NCBI GenBank assembly: GCA_964519895.1
Contig: CAZFLE010000021.1
Coordinates: 15,004 to 79,003 of the forward strand
Source: CAYFPX01 sp964519895
Lineage (GTDB): Bacteria > Myxococcota_A > UBA796 > CAJQPC01
Direction of reading: 5' to 3'
Length of the DNA: 64,000 bases
The notes beneath the pieces are model-generated. The model saw nothing but the letters and a program-made list of their open reading frames with translations, did no database searches and had not been told where the DNA came from. This document shows, piece after piece, positions 16,996-25,999 of this stretch; within the stretch, counting starts at the first letter, position 1, and every line of letters starts with the position of its first letter. Made by a program: the position numbers and the translations under genes.

Positions 16996-19278
16996 ATGAG
17001 CCTGCTGGGACTGTTGAGCATCGCCGCGGTCGCGCTGGCCGCGGGCCCCGGGTCCGCCGAGGATCTGGACCGTCTGGACGCGCGGATCGGTGATCTGGAG
17101 GGGGTGGTGCGCACCATCTCCGACGACCTGACCACGCGCCGCGGCCTGATGGGCAACCGCGAGGCCCAGGAGCGCTACGAAGACGCGGTCTATGCCTACC
17201 TGGTTGGCGACTACGACCGGGCGGCCAGGGAGTTCTTCACCTTGGTGGAGTCCGGCTCCCTGCGGGATCCCGGCCTCGCCGGCGACGCGAGCTGGTACCT
17301 GGCCGAGTGCCTCTTCGAGATGGGCAACCTGGTCCTGGCCGAAGAGGTCTACGGCGCCCTGATCGACGCGGGTCCCACCCACGTCTTCTTCGCCGATGCT
17401 GTCCGGCGGCAGCTCGAGCTGTTCAGCATCGTGGGCCGCGCCGACGCCTTCTACTCCCTCTACAACACCTGGATCCTGACCGGGCGCGTCGAGCCCACGG
17501 ACCAGATCAAGTACACCCTGGCCAAGTCCTTCTACCTCCAGGGCGACCACGCCCGGGCCAAGTCCCTCTTCGGAGAGATCGAGCCTGGGAGCGGCTGGTA
17601 CGCCAAGGCCCGGTACTTCTACGGCACGGTGCTGGTGGTCGAGGGCAGCTACGACGACGCCATCGGCGAATTCCAGCGGGCCTGCGAGGTCAGCATCACC
17701 AGCGCCGACGACCGGGCGGTCGTGGACCTGGCCCAGCTGGCCCTGGGGCGCCTGTACTACGAGACCGGCGACTTCGCGCGGTCCAGCACCTTCTACCAGC
17801 GCATCGGACGCGACTCGGCCCACTTCGACGACGCCCTCTACGAGGTCGTCTGGACCTTCATCAAGCAAGAGGACTACCAGAGCGCGCTCGAAGCCGTCGA
17901 GATCTTCCTGCTGGCCTACCCGGAGCACCGCTACACCGCGCAGCTCAAGCTGGTCCAGGGCCACCTGCACCGCAAGCTCGAGGAGTACGAGGCCGCCCTG
18001 AACCGGTACGAGGCCATCGTCGAGGAATACACGCCCATCGCCGACACCATCGGCGAGCTGGCCGGCGCCGGCGACGTGGACTGGTTCGGACGCCTGGAAG
18101 AGCTGGAGCAGGGCACCTTCAACGAGGGCAACGTGCCCCGCTACGCCCTGGAGCTCCTGACCTCCAAGGAAGACGTCGGCCGCTCCCTCAGCGTCTACCG
18201 CGACCTGGAACAGCAGATGGCCGACCTGGAAGAAGCCCAGGCGCTGGTCATCGAGATCCAGGAAGCCCTGGAGCTCGGCTCGGGCGCGCTGGGCTCGTTC
18301 CAGACCGATCGCCGGGAGCTGCGCCGGGCCAACAACGAGTCCTTGCGGGTCAAGCAGGACCTGCTGGAGTCCGAGGAGGCTTGGCTGCTGGCCAACCTGC
18401 CGGCGGAATTCCGTCCCGAGGTCCGCAGTCTCCAGCAACAGCGCGAGGACCTGCGCAACGGCGTGATCAGCGAACAGGACGAAGAGTCGATCAAGAACGA
18501 CAAGCTCCAGATCTACGAGGAGCAGGTCCAGGCCGTGCAGCAGCGGGCCTTCCGGCTCGAGCAGTTGGTCCGGGACCTCCAGGCCCAGGCCCACGGCGTC
18601 ACCGAGTTCGTCGACAGCGGCGACGCCGAGCTCACCGAGGTCGAGAAGCTCCAGGTCAAGCGCGAGGCCGGCGAGCTGATCGCCCAGCTCGAAGGGCTCG
18701 CCGACGAGCTCAAGCTCATCCAGAGCGACACCACCCGCCGCAACATCATGTTCCCGCTGGAGCAGCTCCTGGCGGAACAGGCCGAGTCCGATCAGAGCGG
18801 CATCGCCGCAGAATTCGATCGGCTCCGCGAGGGCTACAGCGCCTACCGCCGCAAGGCCCAGGGAAGCGACCCGACCCTGGTCCGGATCGACCAGATGTGG
18901 AACCGGGTGGACGAGCTGGACGGGCTGATCGGCCACGCGGGCATGGCCATGACCGCGCTGGAGCGCAAGGAGCTCGGCACCGTGCGCAAGCGGCTCACGG
19001 TCGAGGCCGGCGAAGTCGAGGTGCTGGCGGTCGATCTGGAGAATTCCCTGAACGTGGCCCGCGTGCTGACGTCTGACATCACGCAGGCGGGCTTCAGCTG
19101 GCTCGCCGGCGTCTTCGGAGACTCGGTGATGGGCGCAGACATGGGCATCGTGGACGTCTACTGGGTGCGCAAGTCGTCGGTCTCCGCGGAGCGCGACCGC
19201 GTCATCGAGGAACGCCAGGAGCTCTTGCTCGAGCTCAGCGAGAACTTCGCCCGCATCCGCCAGGGGCTGGAGGAGTGA
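16996..19278 (+). CDS. Large periplasmic TPR and coiled-coil protein
   Basis: A 760-residue exported protein. A signal peptide (MSLLGLLSIAAVALA) is followed by a short helical region and a TPR array spanning about residues 55-340, visible as repeated Tyr/Ala/Leu patterns such as AVYAYLVGDYDRAAREFF, SFYLQGDHARAKSLF and GRLYYETGDFARSSTFY. From about 395 to 620 the sequence turns strongly Glu, Gln, Arg and Leu rich (LEQQMADLEEAQALV, LQQQREDLRNGV), a long coiled coil, followed by a smaller helical end. It should be a scaffold in the periplasm. It begins right after the stop of the previous gene, and its stop overlaps the next start (TGATG). Confidence 0.82.
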   Translation: MSLLGLLSIAAVALAAGPGSAEDLDRLDARIGDLEGVVRTISDDLTTRRGLMGNREAQERYEDAVYAYLVGDYDRAAREFFTLVESGSLRDPGLAGDASWYLAECLFEMGNLVLAEEVYGALIDAGPTHVFFADAVRRQLELFSIVGRADAFYSLYNTWILTGRVEPTDQIKYTLAKSFYLQGDHARAKSLFGEIEPGSGWYAKARYFYGTVLVVEGSYDDAIGEFQRACEVSITSADDRAVVDLAQLALGRLYYETGDFARSSTFYQRIGRDSAHFDDALYEVVWTFIKQEDYQSALEAVEIFLLAYPEHRYTAQLKLVQGHLHRKLEEYEAALNRYEAIVEEYTPIADTIGELAGAGDVDWFGRLEELEQGTFNEGNVPRYALELLTSKEDVGRSLSVYRDLEQQMADLEEAQALVIEIQEALELGSGALGSFQTDRRELRRANNESLRVKQDLLESEEAWLLANLPAEFRPEVRSLQQQREDLRNGVISEQDEESIKNDKLQIYEEQVQAVQQRAFRLEQLVRDLQAQAHGVTEFVDSGDAELTEVEKLQVKREAGELIAQLEGLADELKLIQSDTTRRNIMFPLEQLLAEQAESDQSGIAAEFDRLREGYSAYRRKAQGSDPTLVRIDQMWNRVDELDGLIGHAGMAMTALERKELGTVRKRLTVEAGEVEVLAVDLENSLNVARVLTSDITQAGFSWLAGVFGDSVMGADMGIVDVYWVRKSSVSAERDRVIEERQELLLELSENFARIRQGLEE

Positions 19279-22200
19279 TGAGGACCCCCAGTCTCACGCT
19301 GCTGCTGGCGCTGATCCCGCTGACCGCCTTGGCCCAGGACCCGGCACCGGGCAGCGGCCTGGTCGGGACCGAGCGGGTCTCCGGCTACCAGGCCGACGAA
19401 GTCCAGGCCTGGAACCAGGTCAACGACCGCTTCGACGCCCGCGCACGCGAGTTCACCCAGGACGTCCGCGCCATCGTCGACAACCGCGAGGCCGAGGAAC
19501 GGGCCCGGATCAACGAGGGCTACCTGGCGATGCAGACCGAGCTCGAGGAGAGCGAGGTCCGCCTGCGAGGCATGGCGATCCGCCGCTTCGAGGACTTCCT
19601 GGCCAAGTACCCGGACGCCGAGTACTCGCCCCACGTCATGTTTCGACTGGCGGACCTCTACACCGAGGAGGCCAAGGAGATCTGGCTCATCGAGGCCGAC
19701 GAGTTCGCCCAGCTCGAAGAGACCATCGAAGACCCCCTCGAGCTCATGGAGCTCGTGGAACCGCTGATCGACTACCACAAGGCGATCGCGCTCTACGAGC
19801 GCATCCTCGCGGACCACCCCGACTACGAGTACACCGGCGCGGCCTGGTACATGCTCGGCTACTGCTACTTCGACCCGCTCTCCAAGCAGGCCGACATCGA
19901 GGCGGCCCAGGTGGCGTTCGAGCGCCTGGTCGACGAGCACCCGGAGAGCCGACCGGCCGTGCACGGGGCCATGCACCTGGGCGAATTCCACTTCGACAAC
20001 GTCGATCTGCAGCTGGCGATCCCGTACTACGAGATGGTCGTCGCCGCCGGGGCCGACCACGAGCTCTACGACAAGGGCGTCTACAAGCTCGCCTGGGCCT
20101 ACTACAAGCTCAGCGACTACGACCGTGCGCTGAACCTGTTCACCGATCTGCTGGACTGGAGCCAAGAGGTCTTCCTGCAGTCGGGCAAGAGCTCGGATCT
20201 GCGCCCCGAGGCCGTCAAGTACATGGCGTTCTCGTTCTCGGACCTCGCCGACGCCGACTTCGACGGCCGCACCCCGGTCCAGGTCGCCGAGGCCTGGTTC
20301 ACCCAGGTGGGCGCTCGCGACTACGAGAACGACGTCTTTCGCTCCCTGGCCGAGGTCTTGGAGCAGCAGGCCCGCTTCGAGGACGCCATCGAGGCCCTGG
20401 AGTACTACCAGGACCGCTGGCCCCTGGACCCGGGCAACCCCACGCTTCAGCTCAAGGTCGCCCAGCTCCACGAGAGCAAGGCCATCCCCGATCTCGAGGC
20501 CGCTGGCCGCGCCCGCACGGTGCTGACCGAGCGCTACAACCCGGACAGCGCGTGGTGGGCTGCCAACCGCAACGATCCCGACGCGCTGGCCGTCGCCGAG
20601 CGCTTCATCGAGCAGTCCCTGGCCGACGTGGCCATCGAGTACCACATCCGGGCCCAGGAGACCCAGACCCGCGAGGACTTCGAGGCGGCTGCGGACAAGT
20701 ACCGGGAGTACCTGTCCCGGTTCCCCTTTGCCGACGACTACTACGAGATCCAGTGGTACCTGGCCGACACCCTCTACAACGCCCAGCGCTACGAAGAGGC
20801 CCGCCACGAATACGAGCGCCTGATCGGGGCCGAGGGTCACCCCTACACCGAGGGGTCCCAGTGGATGCTGGTCCAGGTGTGGCGCCAGGTCGTGGTCGAC
20901 ACCTACGGCGGCTACGAAGAGCGCCCCCCGGGCGCTGTGCTCGAGAAAAAGGTCCCCACCAAGGAAGGCGGCGAGCGCGATGTCTACCTGCTCACGCCGG
21001 AGCACGAGGCCCTGATCGCGGCCATGGACCTGATCCGCGACCGCCAGTTCGACGACCCCGGCTTCGCGCCGGCCCTCGACGAGGCCCGGGCCCAGCTCTA
21101 CTACATCCCGGCGTTGATCCTGGTGAACTTCGGCCGCTACGAGGACGCCCGGCCCCGGCTCGAAGAAGTCATCGACCGCTTCCCGCACAAGGACGAGGGC
21201 GCCTGGGCCGCCAACGAGCTGATCGGCACCTACCAGGCCGACGGAGACTACGCGAAGATCCGAGAGCTCACGAGCCGCTTCCGCCGCATGCAGCTGGGCG
21301 AGAGCTCTTCGGTGTCCGATGACTCCCAGGTCATCTACGAGACCCTTGAGGAGCAGTCGGCGTTCAAGCTCGCCCTGGCCCTGGTCGAACAGGGCGACCG
21401 CGCCGGTGCCGCCGACGCCTTCATGGCCTTCATCGCCGAGTTCCCGGACTCCGACAACCGGAACCTGGCTCTGTACAACGCGGCCAACAGCTACGACATC
21501 ACCGGCCAGAAGGCCAAGGCCCTGGAGCTGTTCGAGCAGTACCTCGCCGAGTACCCCAAGGACGAGCGGTCCAAGGGCCTCTACTACCGGATCGCGGACA
21601 ACTACTCCCAGGTCCTCGATCTCGAGACGGCGATCAAGTACTACGAGGACCTGGCCCGGTACTTCCCGGACTACGTCGACGCGCCAGACGCGCTCTTCAC
21701 CGCCAGCTTCCTGCGCAGCGGCATCGGGGACTACGAGGGCTCCGCCAAGGGCTACGAGCGCTACGTGTCGAAGTACCCGGACCGGGACGACGTCGAGTAC
21801 GTCTACTGGATGGCCACCAAGCAGTGGAAGCAGCTCGGCGAGTCCCAGGCCGAGTCCAGCTACAAGAAGTACCTGCAGAAGTTCGGCGGCATCAACCCGG
21901 ACCACACGCTGGAGGCCATGTACTACCTGGCCGAGCGCACCGAAGAGCGCGGCCGGGCCAAGGCCACCGCCAAGGCGTGGGACGGGTTCCTGGCGACCTA
22001 CAAGGACCTGGCCGCCCAGGGTCCCGTCGGCCCCAAGGCGCGGAACCTGGCCGCCGGCATCGCCTTCCGGGACCTGTGGGCCCACTACGAGGAGTTCGCC
22101 GAGGCGCCATACCCCTCGGCCAAGAAGCTCGAGGACCCCGAGACCGTCACCACGCTGCTGGACACCCTGAGCACCGAGATCAAGGCCATCGAACAAGAGG

Positions 22201-22604
22201 CCATCGACCTCATCACGACCTACCAGGACTTCGAGTACACGTCGGCGGCCCTCTACGTCCAGGGCGCCACCTACTGGGACCACGCCAAGTACCTGTACAA
22301 CTGGCCCATCCCCGAAGACTGGGACTGGGAGTTGGTCGACATCTACCGCGAGCAGCTGGACAGCTTCGCCGAGCCGGTCCAGATCAAGGCCATCGCCCGG
22401 CTCGAGGCCAACCTCCAGAAGTCCCGGGACGAGAAGCGCAGCTCCGAGTGGATCGACAAGACGGTGGCCATGCTCAACGACATCAGCCCCAGCGAGTACC
22501 CGCTCGAGAAGCCCGAGGTCCAGGGCACCGTCGACCCGACCGTGCTCCCCAAGGTCGGCGCCCGCAGCATCGACGTGGCGTCCACCGAAGGCGGTGACCC
22601 GTGA
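19278..22604 (+). CDS. Giant periplasmic TPR protein
   Basis: A 1108-residue exported protein with a signal peptide ending LTALAQD and tetratricopeptide-like repeats along nearly the whole length (for example FLAKYPDAEYSPHVMFRL, GDRAGAADAFMAFIAEFP and KALELFEQYLAEYPKDERS). The repeats resemble those of YbgF/CpoB and of GltD/GltE-type proteins in the Myxococcus gliding machinery, which bind partners in the periplasm. The ATG at 19278 shares its A with the stop of the previous gene, while a GTG three bases upstream is the alternative. A function in the Agl-Glt-like complex is inferred from context only. Confidence 0.83.
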   Translation: MRTPSLTLLLALIPLTALAQDPAPGSGLVGTERVSGYQADEVQAWNQVNDRFDARAREFTQDVRAIVDNREAEERARINEGYLAMQTELEESEVRLRGMAIRRFEDFLAKYPDAEYSPHVMFRLADLYTEEAKEIWLIEADEFAQLEETIEDPLELMELVEPLIDYHKAIALYERILADHPDYEYTGAAWYMLGYCYFDPLSKQADIEAAQVAFERLVDEHPESRPAVHGAMHLGEFHFDNVDLQLAIPYYEMVVAAGADHELYDKGVYKLAWAYYKLSDYDRALNLFTDLLDWSQEVFLQSGKSSDLRPEAVKYMAFSFSDLADADFDGRTPVQVAEAWFTQVGARDYENDVFRSLAEVLEQQARFEDAIEALEYYQDRWPLDPGNPTLQLKVAQLHESKAIPDLEAAGRARTVLTERYNPDSAWWAANRNDPDALAVAERFIEQSLADVAIEYHIRAQETQTREDFEAAADKYREYLSRFPFADDYYEIQWYLADTLYNAQRYEEARHEYERLIGAEGHPYTEGSQWMLVQVWRQVVVDTYGGYEERPPGAVLEKKVPTKEGGERDVYLLTPEHEALIAAMDLIRDRQFDDPGFAPALDEARAQLYYIPALILVNFGRYEDARPRLEEVIDRFPHKDEGAWAANELIGTYQADGDYAKIRELTSRFRRMQLGESSSVSDDSQVIYETLEEQSAFKLALALVEQGDRAGAADAFMAFIAEFPDSDNRNLALYNAANSYDITGQKAKALELFEQYLAEYPKDERSKGLYYRIADNYSQVLDLETAIKYYEDLARYFPDYVDAPDALFTASFLRSGIGDYEGSAKGYERYVSKYPDRDDVEYVYWMATKQWKQLGESQAESSYKKYLQKFGGINPDHTLEAMYYLAERTEERGRAKATAKAWDGFLATYKDLAAQGPVGPKARNLAAGIAFRDLWAHYEEFAEAPYPSAKKLEDPETVTTLLDTLSTEIKAIEQEAIDLITTYQDFEYTSAALYVQGATYWDHAKYLYNWPIPEDWDWELVDIYREQLDSFAEPVQIKAIARLEANLQKSRDEKRSSEWIDKTVAMLNDISPSEYPLEKPEVQGTVDPTVLPKVGARSIDVASTEGGDP

Positions 22605-24175
22605 TGCACCTGCTCGCCCTGCTGGTGGTCCCCGTGGGCCTGGCACAGTCCCCGACGGTCCCCGCGACCGCGCCAGGCGAGCCGGTCGTCGAGCCGCTAC
22701 CCCCAGCAGCTCCGACCGCCAGCCCGAGCGACCAGGCCGTCGACAAGATCAACCTGGCGGTCAGCCTGTTGAACAACCCCACCGCCGACAACGCCCGCAA
22801 GGCGATGAAGCTCTTGGACGAGGCCTCCCGCCTGGATCCCGAGCAGGCCTGGGCCTGGTACAACAAGGGCGTCGCCCACCAGATCCTCAGCGAGGACTCC
22901 CGCGCACGCCAGGCCTGGCTCCGAGCGACCGACATCGACCCCTCCCTGGGGGACGCCTGGCTCCAGATGGGGCTGTTGAGCCTCCAGTCCGGCGAGCACG
23001 ACCGGGCCCTGACCAGCTTCCGAGCCGGACTGCGCTCCGACGAGGACAACATGGACCTGCGGGTCGCCCAGGCGTCGGTCTTGCGAGAGCTCGACCGGCT
23101 CCCCGAAGCCGAGCAGGCCGCCAAGGACGGGCTCCGGCTGAACGCGAACTGGCTCGACCTCTACAACGTGCTCGGCGTCGTCTACATCGAGATGGACACG
23201 CTGCCGCTGGCCGAGTTCATCCTCGACAAGGCCGTGCGCGACGTGCCCAACGGTGCGCAGCACTCGGGCATCCAGTGCAACCTGGGCCGGGTGCTGGAGC
23301 TCCAGGGCTACGACTTCGACGCTCAGCTCAAGTACCAAGAAGCGCTGAAGCTCGACCCGGACAACGTCGCGGCGCTGGTCTACCTGGCCCGGGGCTACGC
23401 CGAGAACCGCAACTACCCAGACGCCGTGCCCCTCCTGGAGCGTGCCCGAGGACTCGCCCAGCAGGACCCCAGCATCACGCTGAACCTGGGCGTCGCCTAC
23501 CGGGGCGTCGCTCGCTACGACGACTCCAAGAAGATGTACGAGGAGACCCTGCGGCTCGACCCCGAAGACCCGGGCCCGTACCTGAACCTGGGCATCTTGT
23601 TGGGGGACTACGTCAAGGACTACGACGGCGCGGTCACGGCCTACCAGGCCTACATCGACAACGGTGGCGACGACCCCGAGGCCATCGAGGGCTACATCAA
23701 GGCCACCAAGAAGGAACAGAAGAAGGTCAAGCGCCTCGAAGAGCGCCGCAAGAAAGCCGACGCCGACCGCAAGGCCAAGGAAGATCGGGACCGCCTGGTC
23801 GCCGAGGAGCAGGCCCGTCTCGAGGCCGAACAGGCGGCCGCCGAGCAAGCCGCCGCCGAAGAGGCCGCCGCGCGGGACGCCGCTGCGCCGGGCCCCCCGG
23901 CGCCCGCCGAAGAATCCGGTTCGGCAGCGCCCGCCGATGGATCCGGCGAGGGCGAACCGCCACAGACCGGGACCCAGGACCCTGCACCGGTGCCCGCGCC
24001 GGAACCGGCCGAGGAGCCAGCGCCCGAAGAGCCCGTCGAGGAGGCGCCGCCTGCACAGGACGAGCCCGCCGAAGAGGCGCCGGCAGAGGAGGAGGCAGCC
24101 GAAGAAGCCCCCGCCGAAGAGGAAGAAGAAGAGGAAGAGGAAGAACCCGAGTCGACCAACCCGTGGGGGCTCTGA
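22604..24175 (+). CDS. Exported TPR protein with acidic Ala/Pro/Glu-rich tail
   Basis: A 523-residue protein with a signal peptide (MHLLALLVVPVGLAQ), a TPR superhelix covering about residues 45-360 (AWAWYNKGVAHQI, GDAWLQMGLLSLQSGE, NLGRVLELQGYDFDAQL, PYLNLGILLGD), then a Lys/Glu coiled coil (about 365-410) and a very acidic tail with a run of Glu that ends ESTNPWGL. Such tails are unusual for a periplasmic protein and may bind basic partners or span the periplasm. Start and stop both overlap neighbours in TGATG fashion, so expression is coupled to the TPR genes before it and the small gene after it. Confidence 0.82.
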   Translation: MHLLALLVVPVGLAQSPTVPATAPGEPVVEPLPPAAPTASPSDQAVDKINLAVSLLNNPTADNARKAMKLLDEASRLDPEQAWAWYNKGVAHQILSEDSRARQAWLRATDIDPSLGDAWLQMGLLSLQSGEHDRALTSFRAGLRSDEDNMDLRVAQASVLRELDRLPEAEQAAKDGLRLNANWLDLYNVLGVVYIEMDTLPLAEFILDKAVRDVPNGAQHSGIQCNLGRVLELQGYDFDAQLKYQEALKLDPDNVAALVYLARGYAENRNYPDAVPLLERARGLAQQDPSITLNLGVAYRGVARYDDSKKMYEETLRLDPEDPGPYLNLGILLGDYVKDYDGAVTAYQAYIDNGGDDPEAIEGYIKATKKEQKKVKRLEERRKKADADRKAKEDRDRLVAEEQARLEAEQAAAEQAAAEEAAARDAAAPGPPAPAEESGSAAPADGSGEGEPPQTGTQDPAPVPAPEPAEEPAPEEPVEEAPPAQDEPAEEAPAEEEAAEEAPAEEEEEEEEEEPESTNPWGL

Positions 24176-24414
24176 TGCGCCTTGTGATCCCGCTCCTGGT
24201 GCTCTCCACCCTGGGGGTGTCACCAAACGCCCAGGCCCAGTCCAAGCGCGTCCGCGTGGTCATCGTCGAAGACGAGGTCATTCGCGGCGAAGTGCAGAAG
24301 CCCAGCGTCCAGATCCTCATCGCGCGCCAGGATCTGAGCAGTACAGATCAGCTCGAGCTCCAGGAGAGCTTCATCCCCCGGATCGTGAAGTCCGTGGAGT
24401 CCAAGCCCTTCTGA
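24175..24414 (+). CDS. Small exported protein (79 aa) before the ExbB gene
   Basis: A 79-residue protein whose ATG overlaps the stop of the previous gene (TGATG). It has a signal peptide ending NAQAQ, then a basic-to-acidic beta-like segment (KRVRVVIVEDEVIRGEVQKP) and the ending FIPRIVKSVESKPF. I recall similar small proteins beside AglR/AglQ/AglS-type motor genes in Myxococcota but know no function for them. Its location at the end of the TPR operon and just before the ExbB unit suggests a small periplasmic linker or plug of the same complex. Confidence 0.68.
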   Translation: MRLVIPLLVLSTLGVSPNAQAQSKRVRVVIVEDEVIRGEVQKPSVQILIARQDLSSTDQLELQESFIPRIVKSVESKPF

Positions 24415-24659
24415 GACCCCTCAGCCGCCCCTGGGCCTCGGCTTGTCCTAGACAAATCTTCGACGAACCCCGAAGCCAACCGGGCCGTCTCAGCGATTAC
24501 CCCCAACGGGGCTCTTGAGGGCGCTGACAGTGTGTTCACAGTTGGCTCCTGACACCCTCAGGTCACTCCTGTAAAGTTGCCCACCCTCGGCGGTCCGTGT
24601 GGAGAGCCTTCCTCCGGACACCGACGTCCTACCGAAACCAAGCCTCTAGGAGAATCCCC
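24415..24659 (+). promoter_or_regulatory. Promoter region of the ExbB/ExbD unit
   Basis: The -35 CTGACA (24549-24554) and -10 TAAAGT (24572-24577) are 17 bases apart and predict a start near 24584, giving a leader of about 75 bases to the ATG at 24660. Upstream, TTGTC-CTA-GACAA at 24443-24455 is a perfect inverted repeat that could be an operator, and short hairpins (CTTCG..CGAAG near 24458-24475, CCCC..GGGG near 24503) could end the upstream operon. The motor genes thus seem able to be transcribed separately from the TPR genes. Confidence 0.6.
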
Positions 24660-25319
24660 ATGGGACTGCTGGTCGATGCCTTCCAGAAGGGCGGACCCTT
24701 CATGATCCCGCTGCTCATCTTCGGCGTGTTCGCTGCTGCGATCGCTGCTGAGCGGCTGTACTACATCCTGTTCCGCGCCAACATCAACGGCACGGCGTTC
24801 TTCGCTCAGATCCAGAAGCTGATCATGGCGAACAACATCGACCGGGCGATCAAGCTCTGCAACGCCGAGCCGAACGCCGCGCTGCCCCGCGTGCTCAAGG
24901 CGGGTCTCACCCGCGCCAACCGTGGCGACATCGAGATCCAGAACGCGGTCGACGAGTCCCTGCTGGAGGTCTTCCCCCAGCTGACCCGCCGCACCCCGTA
25001 CCTGACCACCCTGGCCAATGTCGCGACCCTGACCGGTCTCCTCGGCACCATCCAGGGCCTGATCCTCGCCTTCGAGGCGGTGGCCCACGCGTCGGCCGAG
25101 ACCAAGCAGACCCTGCTGGCGTCCGGTATCTCCGTCGCGATGTTCACCACGATGTCCGGTCTGATCGTCGCTGTGCCGACCATCATCCTGACCTCGATCA
25201 TCACCAACAAGACCACGAAGATCATGGACGAGGTGGAGCTCTACGCCACCAAGACCGTGAACCTCCTGGGCGCCCGTCGTCGCGGCACCCTCAAAGAGGA
25301 AGGCGCCGCCGAGGCCTAG
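24660..25319 (+). CDS. MotA/TolQ/ExbB-family proton channel protein (AglR-like)
   Basis: A 219-residue inner-membrane protein that forms the stator pentamer around an ExbD/TolR dimer and converts proton flow into mechanical work. AGGAGA at 24648-24653 sets the ATG at 24660. The three helices are near residues 13-33, 115-140 and 155-185, with the family signature LATLANVATLTGLLGTIQGLI and GISVAMFTTMSGLIVAVP. Two ExbD genes follow, as in the AglR-AglQ-AglS motor of Myxococcus adventurous motility. Whether this copy powers gliding, a Tol-like role or spore-coat export cannot be told from sequence. It is separated from the ExbD genes by a very stable hairpin. Confidence 0.93.
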   Translation: MGLLVDAFQKGGPFMIPLLIFGVFAAAIAAERLYYILFRANINGTAFFAQIQKLIMANNIDRAIKLCNAEPNAALPRVLKAGLTRANRGDIEIQNAVDESLLEVFPQLTRRTPYLTTLANVATLTGLLGTIQGLILAFEAVAHASAETKQTLLASGISVAMFTTMSGLIVAVPTIILTSIITNKTTKIMDEVELYATKTVNLLGARRRGTLKEEGAAEA

Positions 25320-25353
25320 GCCTCGACGAGCACTTCTTGGTTTCGGTTGTCGT

Positions 25354-25379
25354 GCTCCCGACCCGCTCGGGTCGGGAGC
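25354..25379 (+). promoter_or_regulatory. Stable intercistronic hairpin between exbB and exbD
   Basis: GCTCCCGACCCG at 25354-25365 and its exact complement at 25368-25379 form a 12-bp stem with a tiny CT-centred loop. No T-run follows, so it is more likely a partial terminator or an mRNA 3'-end stabiliser than a full terminator. Such a device could lower ExbD relative to ExbB. Confidence 0.55.
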
Positions 25380-25418
25380 GCAGCACCCCCTCACTGACTC
25401 CCTACACTGGAGCGACCC

Positions 25419-25997
25419 ATGGCCGGCGGAAAAGGCAGGAGGTCCCTGTCTACAGGCGAGGAACTCAACCTCATCCCGATCATGAACCTGGTCTCCATCC
25501 TCATCCCGTTCCTGCTGATGGCCGCACAATTCGTGCACCTGGCCGTCATCGACTCGACGCTGCCTGCGATCGGGCCGCCGCCAGAGACGCCGCCGGAAGA
25601 GGACGATGATCCGCCGCTGCAGCTCTCCCTGGTGCTGACCGGCAAGGGCATCACCGTCGCCGGCGCGGATGCGGTGCTGAACCCGGAGGGCGCTGAAGGC
25701 GCCGCCCCGGCAGCCCCCGTCGAAGGTGAAGAGGACCAGCCCACGATCCCCTGCAAGGACCCCAACTGCGCGACCCCCGACTCGTATGACTACGAGGAGC
25801 TGACGCGCCTGCTGGGCCTCATCAAGGACGAGTACCCGGACGACGAGAACGTCATCATGGTGCCGGAGTCCCGCATCCCCTACGAGGTCATCGTGAAGAC
25901 GATGGATGCGAGCCGCGAGGACAAGAGCGCCTCGGGCGAGGACGGCAAGGCCCGGACGCTGTTCCCATTCGTCGTCATTGCCGGAGGCGCGAAGTAG
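25419..25997 (+). CDS. ExbD/TolR-like protein with Asn in place of the channel Asp
   Basis: A 192-residue protein with one N-terminal transmembrane helix and a periplasmic domain, as in ExbD/TolR. The helix region EELNLIPIMNLVSILIPFLL carries Asn23 exactly where the next gene has Asp22 (EELNITSMMDMFTIILVFLL) and where ExbD/TolR proteins have the proton-carrying Asp. The periplasmic part has an acidic, proline-rich insert (EDDDPP, VEGEEDQP) and two cysteines (CKDPNC). It is probably a structural subunit that pairs with the second ExbD rather than an ion-conducting one. Two bases separate its stop from the next start. Confidence 0.87.
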   Translation: MAGGKGRRSLSTGEELNLIPIMNLVSILIPFLLMAAQFVHLAVIDSTLPAIGPPPETPPEEDDDPPLQLSLVLTGKGITVAGADAVLNPEGAEGAAPAAPVEGEEDQPTIPCKDPNCATPDSYDYEELTRLLGLIKDEYPDDENVIMVPESRIPYEVIVKTMDASREDKSASGEDGKARTLFPFVVIAGGAK

Positions 25998-25999
25998 CC

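Noticed and set aside
16258..18936. A minus-strand open frame of 892 codons rich in Val, Leu, Gly and Asp, and a similar one at 19158-22646.
   Set aside because: Antisense frames to the TPR genes, produced by the strong codon bias; the TPR proteins on the plus strand have real signal peptides and repeats.
23820..24170. Low-complexity Glu/Ala/Pro tail of the third TPR protein considered as a sequence error or frameshift.
   Set aside because: The frame stays open and ends in a TGATG overlap with the next gene, so it is probably genuine.
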